From JANJUB01 sp964586225 (lineage in GTDB: Bacteria > Armatimonadota > Fimbriimonadia > Fimbriimonadales > Fimbriimonadaceae): a DNA stretch of 40,785 bases. Where the stretch lies: positions 1-40,785 of the forward strand of contig CAZPHD010000028.1 of assembly GCA_964586225.1 (NCBI GenBank), in the 5' to 3' direction. The notes under the pieces were generated by a model, which was given only the letters and a program-made list of their open reading frames with translations, did no database searches and was not told the origin of the DNA. Positions 32,746 through 40,785 of the stretch are shown one piece after another. Both the position numbers and the translations under genes were made by a program. Each line of letters opens with the position of its first letter. Positions within the stretch are counted from its first letter, which is position 1.

Positions 32746-33456
32746 CTATAGGTCTCCCAACGGGCGCACCATGGGTTTGCTCGGAACGATGAGGACCAGC
32801 TCTTTGCGATCATTCAGCACGGTGGGTTGCTGCTGGAGAACCTCATCAAGCTTCTCAAACTTGTCGTCCAAATCGTCTGGCGGCCCAAGAATGACCCGGC
32901 CGGTCGTTCCTGAATTTAAGCACACGCCTCCACTTTCTAAAACAACAATTTCGAGCCGGGTGATCCGCAACGTCTTCGCGCGAGCGCAAACATCAGCGAT
33001 TTTCCGCGACTCGAACCTCTCAAGTAAGGTTGCCGTGGGAACACTTGGCCCCACGAACCTCAGCGGAGGAAGATCCTCAATCGATTCTTGAGTCTGGCAG
33101 ATCGTGCCCTGCGAAGTCAGGATGGACTTGGGCAGGGCCGCCACCCGGGCGACAGGCGGGTAATAACGCACGGACACCCGACCTCGTCGAAACAGGTTCT
33201 GCCCAAACTCGACACTTCTCACATCCGGGCGTCGATTTATCTGCTCTATCATCACCTCCGCGCCGCCCCTCAGCGCAGGCTTGCGACGCAGCTCCTGCAC
33301 CGCCACCTTGATCCTCTCTTGGTCCGACGCATAGGCCCCCACCACCCGCACCTTGGTCGCCGAAGTGATCGGGCTGTACGCCAGACCGAATCCGATGTTG
33401 ACAAGCGTCAGCAGGACGAGCACCGGACCCCAGTTCAATCGGCGACGACGCGGCAC
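32746..33456 (-). CDS. ftsQ: FtsQ/DivIB-type division protein
   Basis: About 236 residues: basic N-terminus (VPRRRRLNWG), one membrane helix (PVLVLLTLVNIGFGLAY), and a POTRA-like domain (KVRVVGAYASDQERIKVAV ... RRPDVRSVEFGQNLFRRGRVSVRYYPPVARVAALP) with the FtsQ beta region after it. Sequence similarity of FtsQ proteins is low; the fold order and position between murC-ddl and ftsA support the call. The start is GTG at 33456, with AGGAGG 13 bases upstream inside the end of murC-ddl. Confidence 0.8.
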   Translation of the reverse strand: MPRRRRLNWGPVLVLLTLVNIGFGLAYSPITSATKVRVVGAYASDQERIKVAVQELRRKPALRGGAEVMIEQINRRPDVRSVEFGQNLFRRGRVSVRYYPPVARVAALPKSILTSQGTICQTQESIEDLPPLRFVGPSVPTATLLERFESRKIADVCARAKTLRITRLEIVVLESGGVCLNSGTTGRVILGPPDDLDDKFEKLDEVLQQQPTVLNDRKELVLIVPSKPMVRPLGDL

Positions 33457-33458
33457 AG

Positions 33459-35717
33459 CTAAGGAGCCACCTCCTGACTGTGCTTTGCGAGGGCATCGCG
33501 CACGATCCACTCACTGAGCTGCGGAAACTCAATACCCGCCGTGCGGGCGCTGTTGGGAAGCAAGCTCGTGCCCGTCATGCCGGGAAGCGTGTTGACTTCG
33601 AGGATGATGGGCTGGCCCTCGCGGACGATCATGTCGGTGCGAGTAGCCCCTCGGCATCCTAAAGCCTGGTGCGAGGCGAGGGCAAACTCTTGGGCGCGTT
33701 CAAGGACGTCGGCGGGAAGGCGGGCGGGGCAGATCTCGTCGGTCGCGCCAGGCGTGTACTTTGCTTCGAAGTCATAAGAGCCCGAAGTCGGCACTATCTC
33801 GACCGGCGGCAGAGCGCGATCACCGATAACCGGCACGCTGATCTCAATCCCCTCGATCAGTTCTTCGACCAACACGGCGTCGTCGTATTGAAGGGCCTTG
33901 GCGATGGCGCTTGGGAGATCGGCCAGGTTGTACACAAAGGTGACCCCTACCGTGGAGCCCTGAGCGTTGGGCTTAACAATGAGCGGCCCGCCGATGTTTT
34001 GCGGCAATGCGTCGCCCGCTCGGATCAGCCATCCCTTGGGCACGGGCAAGCCGGCGGTGGCGAGGATCAGCTTGGCGCGCTCTTTATCCATCGCCAGCGC
34101 GCTACTTTGGATTCCCGAACCCGTGTAGGGGATGTGGAGGAGTTCGAGCAAGCCCTGGATCGCCCCGTCCTCGGCGTGCGTACCGTGGACCGCCAAGAAG
34201 GCCACGTCGGGTCGATCCGGACCGATGAACTGCGTGAGGTTGCCCGTCGAAAGCAGCAGCTCGGTCACATCCACAAGGTAGGCATCCAACCCCGCTTCGA
34301 GCAGAGCAGCATGAACGGCCCGACCGGAGAGGATCGAAACCTCGCGCTCCGCACTATCGCCACCGAAAACGACGGCAACCCGCGTCGGTCGCTCGCGTCG
34401 TGCCCATTCAGCGACAAACCCACCGGCAAACTCAGAGATGTTCCCCGCGCCCATCCCGACCACGACGTCGCCGGCCTGCGCCCACTGGGCGACTTGCAAG
34501 GGTAGCAAGTGCCGCGACGGCACGTATCGGCTCGGCACGGTGAGTTGCTCCGCGATCCGCGCAGAACTGACTCCCGGAATCGGAGCCTCGCGGGCCGGAT
34601 AGATATCGGTCATTACGACGAAGTCGGCGAGATCGAGACTCGTCGCAAAGTCTCGAAGATGCGCCGCCGTTCGCGAATACAGGTGGGGTTGGAACACCAC
34701 CACCAGACGACGTCCCGGATAACGTGCGCGCAACGCGCCGATGCTCGCCACGATCTCCGAGGGGTGGTGAGCATAGTCGTCGATGACGGTGATGTCGCCA
34801 TCGGCGATGGTCTGCAAGCGACGTTCGGCCCCAGTGAAAGTGGCTAGCCCCGCCAGCAACGCGGTCGCATCAGCACCAGTAGCCTGGGCGGCCAGGAACG
34901 CGCCCGTAGCGTTCAACCGATTGGTGTCGCCGAAGATGCCGAGTTCGGGAAGCTCAACGTCACCCAAGCGATAGGAGATCGTCTCGCACGTGGCCTTCGC
35001 GGCGATCTGCGTCGCTCCGGGGTCATCGGCGCAATACACGAGGGTCTTGGCGCGATTCACAAACTTGAGAAGCGTGGCCTCAAGCTGCGGCCAGCCGTCG
35101 GCGTAGAAATCTTCGTGGTCGAGTTCAAGGTTCGTCAGGAGAACCACCTCGGGGTCGTAATCGCGGAGCGAATCGTATGCTTCACACGCCTCAATCACCG
35201 CCCACTCGCCTTCGCCCTCACGCACCGGACCACCCCATTGCGGCAGATTCGCGCCTTCGACGCACAGCGGATCAAGTCCCGCGCCAATCAAGGCAAACGA
35301 CACCAGCCCGGTCGTGGTGGTCTTGCCGTGGGTGCCGGTGACCGCGATGATCCGGCGACCTTGCAAGAGCCATCCCAGCAGTTGTGATCGCCGGAATAGA
35401 CCGCATCCGAGCTCGCGAGCGCGGCGAACCTCGGGGCTGGTCTTCAGGTCAATCGCGTCGGTGAGGATGACGGCGTCGCCCCGCTTGATCCCTTCCCCAT
35501 CATGCCCGATCCGAACGGGAATGCCCGCCGACATGAGCTCGGCCGTGACCGGCGAGGCCGTCGAGTCCGAACCGCACACCGCGAGGCCTCGGTCCTTCAG
35601 CATCAACGCAAGCGCGCTCATGCTTGCGCCGCCGATACCGACCAGGAAGAACGAGCGATACTCGCCCAACATCGCGCGGGTCTCAAACTCAGTCTCGATT
35701 TCTCGTGGCGTTCGCAT
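33459..35717 (-). CDS. murC-ddl: MurC-Ddl fusion: UDP-MurNAc-L-Ala ligase and D-Ala-D-Ala ligase
   Basis: A 752-residue bifunctional protein. Residues 1-440 are a complete MurC: FLVGIGGASMSALALML, the ATP loop VTGTHGKTTTTGL, DPEVVLLTNLELDHEDFY, DDYAHHPSEI and VVVFQPHLYSRT. Residues about 446-752 are a complete Ddl: RVAVVFGGDSAEREVSILSG, LAVHGTHAEDGAIQGLLELL, KPNAQGSTVGVTF and ILEVNTLPGMTGTS. Such a fusion is known from Chlamydiae; whether it is ancestral here is not clear. The ATG (35715-35717) overlaps the murG stop. murB, usually between murC and ddl, is absent. Confidence 0.95.
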   Translation of the reverse strand: MRTPREIETEFETRAMLGEYRSFFLVGIGGASMSALALMLKDRGLAVCGSDSTASPVTAELMSAGIPVRIGHDGEGIKRGDAVILTDAIDLKTSPEVRRARELGCGLFRRSQLLGWLLQGRRIIAVTGTHGKTTTTGLVSFALIGAGLDPLCVEGANLPQWGGPVREGEGEWAVIEACEAYDSLRDYDPEVVLLTNLELDHEDFYADGWPQLEATLLKFVNRAKTLVYCADDPGATQIAAKATCETISYRLGDVELPELGIFGDTNRLNATGAFLAAQATGADATALLAGLATFTGAERRLQTIADGDITVIDDYAHHPSEIVASIGALRARYPGRRLVVVFQPHLYSRTAAHLRDFATSLDLADFVVMTDIYPAREAPIPGVSSARIAEQLTVPSRYVPSRHLLPLQVAQWAQAGDVVVGMGAGNISEFAGGFVAEWARRERPTRVAVVFGGDSAEREVSILSGRAVHAALLEAGLDAYLVDVTELLLSTGNLTQFIGPDRPDVAFLAVHGTHAEDGAIQGLLELLHIPYTGSGIQSSALAMDKERAKLILATAGLPVPKGWLIRAGDALPQNIGGPLIVKPNAQGSTVGVTFVYNLADLPSAIAKALQYDDAVLVEELIEGIEISVPVIGDRALPPVEIVPTSGSYDFEAKYTPGATDEICPARLPADVLERAQEFALASHQALGCRGATRTDMIVREGQPIILEVNTLPGMTGTSLLPNSARTAGIEFPQLSEWIVRDALAKHSQEVAP

Positions 35718-36790
35718 TAGGCTTGTTCCAACAGACTCCAGATCCGCTCGGCGGCGTCGGGCACATCCCACCCGGCCAGCGCTTCGCGGGCCGACTCGCG
35801 GGCCGACTCAACGTCGATCCACTGCAGCAACGTCGTCTCCAGTGAAGCCGGTGTCAGCGCATCTTGCGCCATCACATTGGCGGCTCCTATGGATTCTATC
35901 TCGCGGGCGTTGTGATATTGATGATTCGCTTGCGCATGGGGATAAGGAATCAGCACCGAGGGCAGGCCAAAGGCGGCCAACTCGCTGATGGTCCCCGCGC
36001 CTGCACGCCCGATCACAAGCGACGCATCGGCATACGCGTCCGCCATCGCCTCTCCCTCTAAGAATGCCTTCACCTGATAGATCGATCCGATGCCCAGCTT
36101 TTCATACGTCTGAAACATCATCTCGAAGTGCTTCGGCCCCGTCACGTGGAGCCAACGCAAGTCGCGGTGCGCGCGGGCGGCGACGGCGATGGCAGCCTCA
36201 TTGATGCTCGCCGCGCCTTGGGATCCACCCACGACGAGTATGCGCAACGGATAGGCATCCATCGGTAAGCGCCGATCCAGCGCCTTTTCACGAAGTTCTT
36301 GACGTACGGGAAGGCCGGTCCGAACGACCTTGGCCCCAACGAAGTGCTCGGCAGCCGCGTGGAACGTGGTTGCAACCGCAAGGGCATGGCGCGCGGCCAT
36401 CCGGTTCGAACGCCCCGGCACGGCGTTTTGCTCATGGAGCACGTAGGGGATGCCGAGCATCTGAGCGGCCCGAGTAATCGGAGCCGACGAGTAGCCGCCC
36501 GTCGAGAAGATGACATCGGGGCGATGGCGTCTCAGCGCGCGGCGGGCATGCAAAGTCGCCCGGGCAAGACGAGCCAGCGCCACCCAGCCCCGCGGCTTGC
36601 GGATGGAATACACCGGCTCGGACGCGAAGCCCACAAACTCAAGGTTGGCCTTGCGGCTGAGGCTTACCTCTTGACCACGAAGAGAGCCGAAGTAGCGCAC
36701 TTCGGCCCCTTTGGCGAGCGCAGTTCGAGCAACCTCAAGCGCGGGATAGACGTGTCCGCCGGTGCCCCCACCCGTCACGACCAGTCTCAT
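35717..36790 (-). CDS. murG: UDP-GlcNAc transferase MurG
   Basis: A 357-residue membrane-associated glycosyltransferase that converts lipid I to lipid II. Signatures: VVTGGGTGGHVYPALEVA, FSTGGYSSAP, YVLHEQNAVPGRSNR, ILVVGGSQGA, and VIGRAGAGTISELAAFGLPSVLIPYPHAQANHQYHNA. Start ATG 36788-36790 lies within the 3' end of ftsW (56-base overlap). Confidence 0.96.
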   Translation of the reverse strand: MRLVVTGGGTGGHVYPALEVARTALAKGAEVRYFGSLRGQEVSLSRKANLEFVGFASEPVYSIRKPRGWVALARLARATLHARRALRRHRPDVIFSTGGYSSAPITRAAQMLGIPYVLHEQNAVPGRSNRMAARHALAVATTFHAAAEHFVGAKVVRTGLPVRQELREKALDRRLPMDAYPLRILVVGGSQGAASINEAAIAVAARAHRDLRWLHVTGPKHFEMMFQTYEKLGIGSIYQVKAFLEGEAMADAYADASLVIGRAGAGTISELAAFGLPSVLIPYPHAQANHQYHNAREIESIGAANVMAQDALTPASLETTLLQWIDVESARESAREALAGWDVPDAAERIWSLLEQA

Positions 36791-37952
36791 AGGCTTCCTC
36801 CGCCTTGGGTGCCGGTGCTAGGCACGCGTTGCAAACTCCGAGCGCCATCCACATCGCGATCAGACTCGACCCGCCCGAACTGATGAACGGCATGGGGATT
36901 CCGATCGCGGGTAGCATGCCGTTCGCCATCATGATGTTCACGCACGATTGCCCGCCGATCCACATCGCAGTTCCCGTTAGCATCAGGCTCGCAAATGGTG
37001 TTTTGGCGGATCGAGCCAAATAAAGCAGCCGCAACGTTAAAGCCCCGAGCAACCCGATCACGGTCAGCATGCCGAGGAATCCAAACTCCTCCCCAATCGT
37101 CGCATTGATGAAGTCAGTGGTGGCGGCGGGAAGGACATGCTTGGCGCGCCCTGCACCCACGCCGACTCCGAGGACACCGCCGCTCGCCATGCCGAGTTCG
37201 CTCTGGACCGTTTGCCAGCCGACGTCGTCCATGTTCCGCTCGGACCAGCGCTCGGCGTGATGGCGAATCCGATTCATGCGGTAGTCCTCGTGGGTCACCA
37301 GCCATCCCGTTCCGAGGAGGCTGACCGTCGCTCCGATGATGAGGGTCCACTTCGAAACGTTGCCCGCGATAAACATCGCGAAAGCAATGAGCGCGACCAT
37401 AGCGGCAGTTCCAAGATCAGGTTCCTTTTCGATTGCCACAACCGCGATCAGCACCCAAAGGGCGGGCAGCATACGCTTGGCCTTGCGGGCCCAGTTGCGA
37501 TCAATGAAATCGCCCCAGTTCTTGGCGGGTTTGGCCTGCCAGGGTTTTCGATTGGCGAGCAGCCCCGCGAGATACAGGATGACGGCAAACTTAACGAACT
37601 CGGCGGGTTGGATGGGCGGCAATCCGGGGAGTTTGAACCAGCGCGTCGCGCCGTTCATGGTGAGCCCAATGCCCGGAACCCACGGCAAGAAGAGGGACAG
37701 GAACGCCGTGAACCACACGAACTTCGATAGCCGATACCACTTGTCGCCGCTGAGCAGACCGACCGTCGCGCCCGCGAAGATCGCGATACACGCCGTGAAC
37801 ATCTGGCTCTTGAACTCGGGCGGCATCCAGCCCTTGCCCGTCGCCATGGCGCGAGCGTAGCCCGCATCGAAAATGAGCACCAAACCGATCAGAGTCAGCA
37901 ACAACGCCAAACCCAAACCGATGGGATCGTGAATCTTAACTCGCCGCATCAT
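36735..37952 (-). CDS. ftsW: Lipid II polymerase FtsW (SEDS family)
   Basis: A 405-residue membrane protein with about ten helices; SEDS motifs: GATRWFKLPGLPPIQPAEFVKFAVILYLA, EKEPDLGTAAMVALIAFAMFI, GEEFGFLGM and MPFISSGGSSLIAMWMALGV. It polymerises glycan strands with a partner penicillin-binding protein; none is in the window. ATG ATG at 37952 overlaps the end of murD by 17 bases. The C-terminal 25 residues (EEAYETGRDGWGHRRTRLSRA) are polar and non-conserved. Confidence 0.95.
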   Translation of the reverse strand: MMRRVKIHDPIGLGLALLLTLIGLVLIFDAGYARAMATGKGWMPPEFKSQMFTACIAIFAGATVGLLSGDKWYRLSKFVWFTAFLSLFLPWVPGIGLTMNGATRWFKLPGLPPIQPAEFVKFAVILYLAGLLANRKPWQAKPAKNWGDFIDRNWARKAKRMLPALWVLIAVVAIEKEPDLGTAAMVALIAFAMFIAGNVSKWTLIIGATVSLLGTGWLVTHEDYRMNRIRHHAERWSERNMDDVGWQTVQSELGMASGGVLGVGVGAGRAKHVLPAATTDFINATIGEEFGFLGMLTVIGLLGALTLRLLYLARSAKTPFASLMLTGTAMWIGGQSCVNIMMANGMLPAIGIPMPFISSGGSSLIAMWMALGVCNACLAPAPKAEEAYETGRDGWGHRRTRLSRA

Positions 37953-39318
37953 TCAGCCACTCCTTGGCCATGTTCCGAAACTCCTCGCCCCGCTGGACGA
38001 AGTCCGTAAACTGATCCATGCTTGCGCACCCTGGCGCGAGCATAATCACGTCGCCCGGCACCGCCTCATCCTTGGCAGTTGCGAACGCTGCTTGCATTGT
38101 ATCAAAGACGCGGCCGCGGCCGCCTAATTCCTCACAAATTTCTTCAGCATCTCGCCCAAAAAGGTAGACGTCATGACCGGTGCGATCAAGATGCTCACCC
38201 ACGATGCGGAAATCGTAGTTCTTCTTGAGCCCGCCAATGAGCAATCTCTGGGGAGCCGCGATGCTGCTGCTCGATGCCACCACCGCCGCCGGATTCGTAC
38301 ACATCGAGTTGTTGATGACCTCGACGCCGTTGCGATGGCCTAGCCGCTCCATGCGGTGCCCGAGGCCCTGAAACTCGTTCAGCCCCTTCAGGACAAGTTC
38401 CACTCGCTTGGCGGGTCGGTGGAGCTCCGCCGATTCGAGATAGCCCAGCGCAAGCAACGAAGCGTGGCACGCATTCAGCAGGTTGTGCTTCTCGCGAAAC
38501 GGCAGGTCGGCGACGGGCTCGACGACCGAGAGCTTGAAGTGGCCCACATCGAAGCTAGCATCGACTCCCGCCGCTCCGTAGAACTTGACGTGCGGGTGAC
38601 CATGGCCACGGTCGCGAAGCGATTCGTTGCTTGGGAAGGTGTTGGGGTCACCAGCGTTGGCCACGATCGTATCGCCGCTCCCCATACGATCGAAGATGCG
38701 GCGTTTCGTGTTCGCGTATTGGTCGAAGCTGTCGTAGCGGTTGAGATGGTCCGGGGTGATGTTGGTGATGCCCGCGCAGCGGGGTCGGAAATCGCGCACC
38801 CATTCGAGTTGAAAGCTGCTGATCTCGGCCACGAGGACGTGATCTTCGGTGGCGGTGAGGGCGGCCTCGGTGAGCGGGACCTCGGGGAGACCGGAGCCGA
38901 AGATGTTGCCGCAGAGGATCGGGTTGGCTTCGGCGGCCCTCAGCGCAAGGTAGGTCATCACGGTGGTGGTGGACTTCCCGTTCGTGCCCGTGATCGCGAT
39001 GATCGGTGCCTTGGCAATACGGTAGGCAAACTCGACCTCGCCGATGACCTCGATGCCGTTCCGGTCGGCGTCGCGGAGCATGGGCGATCGCATATCGACG
39101 CCCGGGGACGTGATGAGGATGTCGAAGTCGTTGCGGCTGAAGGTGCCGTGAAAGTCGCCGATCAGGTTGACGTTAAGCTGGGCGAGATCTTCGGCAAACT
39201 TGGACTCGCTAGCGGGCTTTGCGTCGAAGACGGTGGGCACAAAGCCATGAGCGAGCGCCGCCTTTGCGACGGCTACTCCCGACCGGCCCGCTCCCAGGAT
39301 TGCTACCCGCTGTGCCAC
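37936..39318 (-). CDS. murD: UDP-MurNAc-L-Ala:D-Glu ligase MurD
   Basis: A 460-residue Mur ligase. N-terminal Rossmann motif VAILGAGRSGVAVAKAAL; ATP loop ITGTNGKSTTTVM; VAEISSFQLE and TNITPDHLNRYDSFDQYANTK; the C-terminal domain with NNSMCTNPAAVV and LLIGGLKKNYDF. Here NNSMCTNP replaces the usual NDSKATNP/NDS, which is a notable change at a conserved motif but other motifs are intact. GTG start at 39316-39318, 38 bases after mraY. Confidence 0.94.
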   Translation of the reverse strand: MAQRVAILGAGRSGVAVAKAALAHGFVPTVFDAKPASESKFAEDLAQLNVNLIGDFHGTFSRNDFDILITSPGVDMRSPMLRDADRNGIEVIGEVEFAYRIAKAPIIAITGTNGKSTTTVMTYLALRAAEANPILCGNIFGSGLPEVPLTEAALTATEDHVLVAEISSFQLEWVRDFRPRCAGITNITPDHLNRYDSFDQYANTKRRIFDRMGSGDTIVANAGDPNTFPSNESLRDRGHGHPHVKFYGAAGVDASFDVGHFKLSVVEPVADLPFREKHNLLNACHASLLALGYLESAELHRPAKRVELVLKGLNEFQGLGHRMERLGHRNGVEVINNSMCTNPAAVVASSSSIAAPQRLLIGGLKKNYDFRIVGEHLDRTGHDVYLFGRDAEEICEELGGRGRVFDTMQAAFATAKDEAVPGDVIMLAPGCASMDQFTDFVQRGEEFRNMAKEWLNDAAS

Positions 39319-39356
39319 CAGAGGTTAAGGACGCTCCAACCGAGTGACTTGCACCG

Positions 39357-40319
39357 CTAATGCGTGGTCGTTTGGAACCAAGATATCGCCGCCAACGACA
39401 GCAGAAGTTGGGTCAGGGCGAACGCGAAGACGACCCGCGTTTCCGGCCAGCCCTTCTTCTCAAAAGCGTGGTGGATCGGTGTCATGGGGAACAACCGCTT
39501 CCCCTTGGTGAGTTTGAAGTAGGCCACCTGCATGGGAACGGGGACGAGCTCAGCCACCATGAGGAGCGACATGACCAACAGGGCAGGCGCCAACGTCAGA
39601 TCGAGCTCGCCAGGATTCCATGATCCTGACCAGAGGTTTGAAGCGACGCACCATCCCAGCAGCGCCCCGATGGGAAGACTCCCCACGTCGCCCATGAACA
39701 ACTTGGCCGGTGGCGAATTCAGAAACAAGAAGACAATCGTGGCGCCGGTGATAGCAAGCGCGATGGTCCCGTGTGGTGCTTCACCATTCGAAATCATGGT
39801 GAGCCCTACAGCGAGCCCGAGCCAAATCGTCCCGGAGAGACCATCGAGACCATCGGCGAAGTTGTAGGCGTTGCTGAAAAAGAGGATCAGGAAGAACGTG
39901 AGCCAAAACGCAAGGTGGGGCGCGGGCATCACAAGGTGGGAGGCGAGTCCCGCCAATCCGAACTCAAGGATGATTTTCTGTTTCCATCCGAGTCCACGTT
40001 TGCCCTTCCAAACGCGAGGAACAACGAAGTCGTCGACAAACCCGATCGCCGCGAAGCCGACAAGCAGGATCCATGCTCCGGCGGTGAAGCCGCCCACCGC
40101 CATGCTGCTGTCCCTGAGCGTGAGAGCCATCGCAATAGCGGCCCCAACGACAATAATGAGCCCACCCATCGTCGGTGTGCCTTGCTTGCGCTGATGGGTT
40201 TCGGGCGCGTGCGGGTCGATTTTCTGTCGTGATTTTGTGAGCAACAACAGCCGATAGATCGGCCACGCGACGACCGCCGCGGCGAAGAAGGACCACCAGA
40301 AGGGAGCGAAGCCGTTCAT
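39357..40319 (-). CDS. mraY: Phospho-MurNAc-pentapeptide translocase MraY
   Basis: A 320-residue polytopic enzyme that attaches the nucleotide precursor to undecaprenyl phosphate, forming lipid I. Signatures: KQGTPTMGG, FVDDFVV, NAYNFADGLDGLSG, LFMGDVGSLPIG and FPMTPIHHAFEKKGWPE. ATG 40317-40319. Upstream on the same strand is murF, separated by a repeat-filled gap of 69 bases. Confidence 0.96.
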   Translation of the reverse strand: MNGFAPFWWSFFAAAVVAWPIYRLLLLTKSRQKIDPHAPETHQRKQGTPTMGGLIIVVGAAIAMALTLRDSSMAVGGFTAGAWILLVGFAAIGFVDDFVVPRVWKGKRGLGWKQKIILEFGLAGLASHLVMPAPHLAFWLTFFLILFFSNAYNFADGLDGLSGTIWLGLAVGLTMISNGEAPHGTIALAITGATIVFLFLNSPPAKLFMGDVGSLPIGALLGWCVASNLWSGSWNPGELDLTLAPALLVMSLLMVAELVPVPMQVAYFKLTKGKRLFPMTPIHHAFEKKGWPETRVVFAFALTQLLLSLAAISWFQTTTH

Positions 40320-40388
40320 TGATTGTTGGTTTGGATTGGGTTGGTTCGGTTTGGCTCGGATTTGCCGTCAATCCAAAAAATGCTAAAT
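40320..40388. repeat. Heptamer-type repeats between murF and mraY
   Basis: On the plus strand TTGGTTTGGATTGGGTTGG, TTCGGTTTGGCTCGGATTTG then ATCCAAAAAATGCTAAATCT. On the operon strand it starts in the murF stop (TTTTAGATTTAG) and forms TTTTGGATT ... AAATCC hairpins before the mraY ATG. It mixes the AT-rich and GC-richer unit types. Confidence 0.75.
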
Positions 40389-40785
40389 CTAAAAGGGCAG
40401 ACCTCGTTCGAGTTCCACGCCGCGACTACCTTTCACCAGCACGACCGCCGGACCGCGTAGAACGAGTAGGAACTGCCGCACTTCTTCATGAGACGTTGCA
40501 ATACGGATGTTCGACGCGGGCATCCCCGCCTCGATCGCAGCTTCTTGAATGAAGTGGACCGGCCCCTCGTTCCCCGCGTTCAGGAGAATCGCCTGGTCAA
40601 CACCATGTTCAACCAGCGCGCGCCCGACGTCTCGATGCCCGGCTTCGGTGAAATCGCCGAGCTCACGCATTTCGCCAATGACAGCGACCATTTTGGATTT
40701 TGGATCTTGGATTTTGGGTTGGAATCCGGACTCCCCCTCTCCTCGAAGGGCTATCGTCTTCGAGGGGAGGGGGTCGGGGGGTGGG
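40389..40785 (-). CDS. murF: MurF, C-terminal domain with repeat-encoded insert (partial)
   Basis: The 3' part of UDP-MurNAc-tripeptide:D-Ala-D-Ala ligase. From position 40691 leftward the product is VAVIGEMRELGDFTEAGHRD ... VVLVKGSRGVELERG, the standard C-terminal domain of MurF. Upstream the frame is open to the window edge, but through repeat sequence: about 12 codons of heptamer tract (GFQPKIQDPKSK) and the GC-rich hairpin element (PLPSKTIALRGEGES), the same peptide as in araD. These are not part of the family; the normal MurF strand before VAVIGEM would be joined to the preceding helix directly. Whether the true gene resumes upstream is outside the window. The last codon and stop lie in another repeat tract. 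Confidence 0.85.
   Translation of the reverse strand, partial: PPPDPLPSKTIALRGEGESGFQPKIQDPKSKMVAVIGEMRELGDFTEAGHRDVGRALVEHGVDQAILLNAGNEGPVHFIQEAAIEAGMPASNIRIATSHEEVRQFLLVLRGPAVVLVKGSRGVELERGLPF
40692..40729 (-). repeat. Heptamer tract inside the murF frame
   Basis: TTTTGGATTTTGGATCTTGG and further (plus strand) directly upstream of the codon for M of MVAVIGEM. One orientation only, 3' neighbour of the GC-rich element. Confidence 0.8.
40730..40785 (-). repeat. GC-rich hairpin element, copy 3 (inside murF)
   Basis: 56 bases to the window edge, same orientation relative to the host gene and same reading frame as araD copy 1. Sequence matches the araD copies except at one or two bases in the GGGGG(TC)GGGGGG segment. 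Confidence 0.9.

Overview
This is a GC-rich bacterial chromosome window with tightly packed genes, many with GTG or TTG starts. It carries a futalosine-route menaquinone gene (mqnC), a division and cell-wall cluster with DUF1290 and DUF881 proteins, a short pilin-like protein, FG-GAP/UnbV proteins and abundant small repeats. This mixture looks most like Armatimonadota (Fimbriimonadia-like); that is an inference from gene content, and no 16S gene is present. No prophage, insertion sequence with an active transposase, or CRISPR array was seen.

Layout. 1-1.3 kb: an unidentified partial gene, a CheY-like response regulator, and a divergent small protein behind two palindromes. 1.3-5.7 kb (minus): a Gly-rich anchored protein, dnaG, an rpoD-type sigma factor and a MobA-like nucleotidyltransferase, probably one operon. 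5.8-7.2 kb: an ECF sigma factor convergent with a 3-methyladenine DNA glycosylase. 7.3-14.7 kb (plus): a Gly-rich RRM RNA-binding protein, a Gfo/Idh/MocA oxidoreductase abutting guaA, a secreted subtilase, and a TlpA-like thioredoxin protein. 14.7-16.1 kb (minus): glyQ and a pilin-like protein. 16.3-21.6 kb (minus): FG-GAP/UnbV protein, then araA-araB-araD. 21.6-23.9 kb (plus): a small membrane protein and a large exported protein of unknown role. 24-28.6 kb: a RAYT-like protein that has lost its HUH motif, mqnC, tRNA-Arg, a lipoprotein, aroC and an orphan pstB. 28.6-40.8 kb (minus): a cell-wall/division operon murF-mraY-murD-ftsW-murG-murC/ddl-ftsQ-DUF881-sbp-ftsA followed by a MurNAc/GlcNAc kinase and murQ, so peptidoglycan synthesis, division and recycling genes are linked; ftsZ, murB and murE are not present here.

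The most interesting signal is repeat biology. A roughly 57-bp GC-rich hairpin element is present twice inside araD and once inside murF, in each case read through in frame, adding repeat-encoded peptide to conserved enzymes in the manner of Rickettsia palindromic elements. A second element, tracts of a TTTTGGA heptamer (with a GC-richer variant), sits against stop codons of several genes and forms hairpins. A catalytically degenerate RAYT-like gene starts directly on one such tract. Together these suggest a repeat/RAYT system that shapes both coding sequences and 3' ends in this genome.
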